Origin: Xanthomonas vesicatoria ATCC 35937
GTDB lineage: Bacteria; Pseudomonadota; Gammaproteobacteria; Xanthomonadales; Xanthomonadaceae
Length of the DNA stretch: 64,000 nt
Assembly (NCBI RefSeq): GCF_001908725.1
Contig: NZ_CP018725.1
Location: 4,216,001-4,280,000 of the forward strand
Direction: 5' to 3'
Part shown: piece after piece, positions 63,601-64,000 of the stretch
Layout of the letters: every line of letters begins with the position of its first letter
Numbering within the stretch: position 1 is the stretch's first letter
Made by a program: the position numbers and the translations under genes
Notes under the pieces: model-generated
Database searches by the model: none
Told to the model about the DNA's origin: nothing
The model's input: the letters and a program-made list of their open reading frames with translations, nothing else

Positions 63601-64000
63601 TGGGTGACTGGATCAGCCGCCAGAAGCGCGATGCTGAGAGCGGCGTCGACGGAGCTCAGGAAAAGTTGGCGGCGGCTGATGCACTGAAGAAGCGCCTGGA
63701 GTTGATCCTGGCCGGTGAGGCGCCCTACGACATCTTCGTCCGCTGGAAGCCCATTGAGCAGCAGCCCATTGGCTGGAACCCCGATCTCAACGATGGTGTG
63801 CGCCTCAACATCCGCCCCTTCCTTTCTGTTGCTGATGTCGGAAAAAAGGGTGCCGGTGTTCTGCGAGACAAACCAAAGAGTCTGCATTGGGAAAAGGACC
63901 GTGGCAGTGATGTGCCGTCTGCACCTTGGTACGAGCTTGGCCTGCAGTACGGCGGCAAGGTGGGCGACCGCATCAACGACCACCACTTGAGCTTGGCCGA
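60675..64000 (+). CDS. pglX: BREX adenine methyltransferase PglX (BrxX), C-terminus outside window
   Basis: An open frame of more than 1108 residues running off the window. The SAM-binding motif is LLDPCCGSGHFLV (about 278-290) and the catalytic motif is TNVPY (about 479-483), with Val in place of the first Pro of NPPY. PglX marks the host genome at the BREX site by N6-adenine methylation. The part from about residue 455 to 850 is less GC-rich and uses more A/T-ending codons than either flank, which suggests an exchanged target-recognition region. pglZ and brxL are expected next. Confidence 0.9.
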   Translation, partial: MMQALDKDLRSALEKTVKAARTVAETAANAAVEQLGVGHDKPEAFLSNDEKALRNRLRTHGKQLGDARDSKSTNPTYGKQAVQHLVQEVAYQHWHRMLFARFLADNNLLMYDSVAVTIEECDELAPDEGAKSGWELAGRLAARMLPQVFKPGSPVFELTFAPEHQSELERLLKHLPDAVFKASDSLGWVYQFWQADNKERINKSEVKIGADELPAVTQLFTEPYMVAFLLHNSLGAWWATRHPCKPCPVNLDYFRTLEDGTPAAGKFEGWPDSLADFKLLDPCCGSGHFLVAAFLMLVPMRMAAEGLTAKEAVNRVLAENIHGLELDPRCVEIAVFAVALEAWRYPDASGRPLGVGEIPAPNIACCGLKVAAKAQDWEALVPDEAPNAEYVRQELRQLHASFSDAPLLGSLLDPARSLKNDLATSSYETLRALLRKALATERPANLLAEDDDRWDLALSAQGLLEAARLLDARYHLVITNVPYLSRAKQSDVLKDYCERHYQEAKNDLANVFLERCLELARDAGVTQIVMPQNWLFLAGYKKQREKLLKTTLWNLLVRLGPGAFETIGGEVVNVILMTHTRKQPTPNFMLRGIDVSTSRPAQQKAKNLVTEPLASVSQSNQLSNPDSRVALSDIQSGSLLADIGDFGKGSTTGDSPRFLIEFWQIARLQPSNVPWVDSPTPRAPWSGRSLVTTVCLDDPNLNAQLGCWLRGNAVWGRRGVAVNKMKELEPFLYSGEVFDDNVCPIVPGDESLIPAIWAFVSDPSYREAVREVDRALKVTAGTLTKVPFDATYWSQVAKEKYPTGLSKPYSDDPTQWLFHGHPRSASDPLQVAVARLVGYTWPAESDDKMELSDEARGWVSRSKTLASHADKDGIVCIPPVGREASASDRLLNLLVDAYDADWSNDVLAQLLTAADHAGKSLETWLRDKFFTQHCALFGNRPFVWHIWDGLRDGFAALVSYHKLDYKTLEALIYTYLGDWISRQKRDAESGVDGAQEKLAAADALKKRLELILAGEAPYDIFVRWKPIEQQPIGWNPDLNDGVRLNIRPFLSVADVGKKGAGVLRDKPKSLHWEKDRGSDVPSAPWYELGLQYGGKVGDRINDHHLSLA

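Larger units (their letters stand above)
37500..64000. mobile_element. Integrative genomic island with BREX defence cargo (right end outside window)
   Basis: The region begins beside ffs with a P4-type tyrosine integrase. It contains mobility-type genes (AlpA regulator, Gp2-type replication protein, DUF932, RadC, XRE repressor), a toxin-immunity pair, IS remnants and a type 1 BREX operon. Codon use is less uniform and on average less GC-rich than the moa/lon core. No conjugation operon or phage structural gene is seen in the visible part. The right boundary lies beyond 64000. Confidence 0.85.

Overview
The window reads as a piece of a Xanthomonas chromosome. It is GC-rich, and the housekeeping core (trigger factor, clpP, clpX, lon, HU, paired tRNA-Asp, ppiD; then mltD-like, gloB, rnhA, dnaQ; then a moa cluster with kdkA and the 4.5S RNA) has the gene content and order expected of Xanthomonadaceae. 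The genus comes from recalled protein families and synteny, not from a database search.

Layout. (1) 1-11872: right-hand part of an integrated lambda-like prophage. It holds tail-tip genes with ATGA overlaps, the tip protein J homologue and small distal tail genes. After these come cargo genes: a Dam-type adenine methylase, a lipoprotein, an SRAP-domain protein, and an unknown gene with a perfect 3 x 39 bp repeat. The prophage ends in a 45 bp copy of the 3' half of tRNA-Arg(UCU), taken as attR; the intact tRNA should lie left of the window. (2) 11873-37499: core chromosome with tRNA-His and tRNA-Lys, a secreted lipase/esterase, a PAS histidine kinase, tRNA-Leu, tig-clpP-clpX-lon-hupB, tRNA-Val, two tRNA-Asp, ppiD, a lytic transglycosylase, gloB, rnhA, dnaQ, a PP2C phosphatase, tRNA-Ser, LPS genes (GT9 and kdkA), an MBL hydrolase, moaA and moaCDE, and ffs on the minus strand. 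(3) 37500-64000 and beyond: an integrative genomic island. It opens with a short sequence matching a tRNA-Ser 3' end and a P4-type tyrosine integrase.

The island carries several modules. The first is an integrase-coupled unknown gene. The second is an Imm11 (DUF1629) immunity gene followed by a 1333-residue protein whose low-GC N-terminus looks like an AHH nuclease domain. It is fused to a long Gln-rich body with a poly-Gly tail, and a coiled-coil membrane protein follows. Next come DUF932 and RadC genes, an XRE repressor diverging from a J-domain protein with small membrane and lipoprotein genes, an inovirus Gp2-type replication protein beside a very AT-rich segment, and an AlpA regulator. 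Two decayed IS elements then separate this mobility part from a type 1 BREX phage-defence locus (brxR, brxA, brxB, brxC and pglX, cut by the window end). pglZ and brxL are expected to the right but are not visible.

The strongest leads are the N-terminal AHH/Imm11 toxin-immunity module, the codon-usage mosaic inside pglX (a likely exchanged target-recognition domain), the unknown gene coupled to the integrase, and the AT-rich candidate origin.
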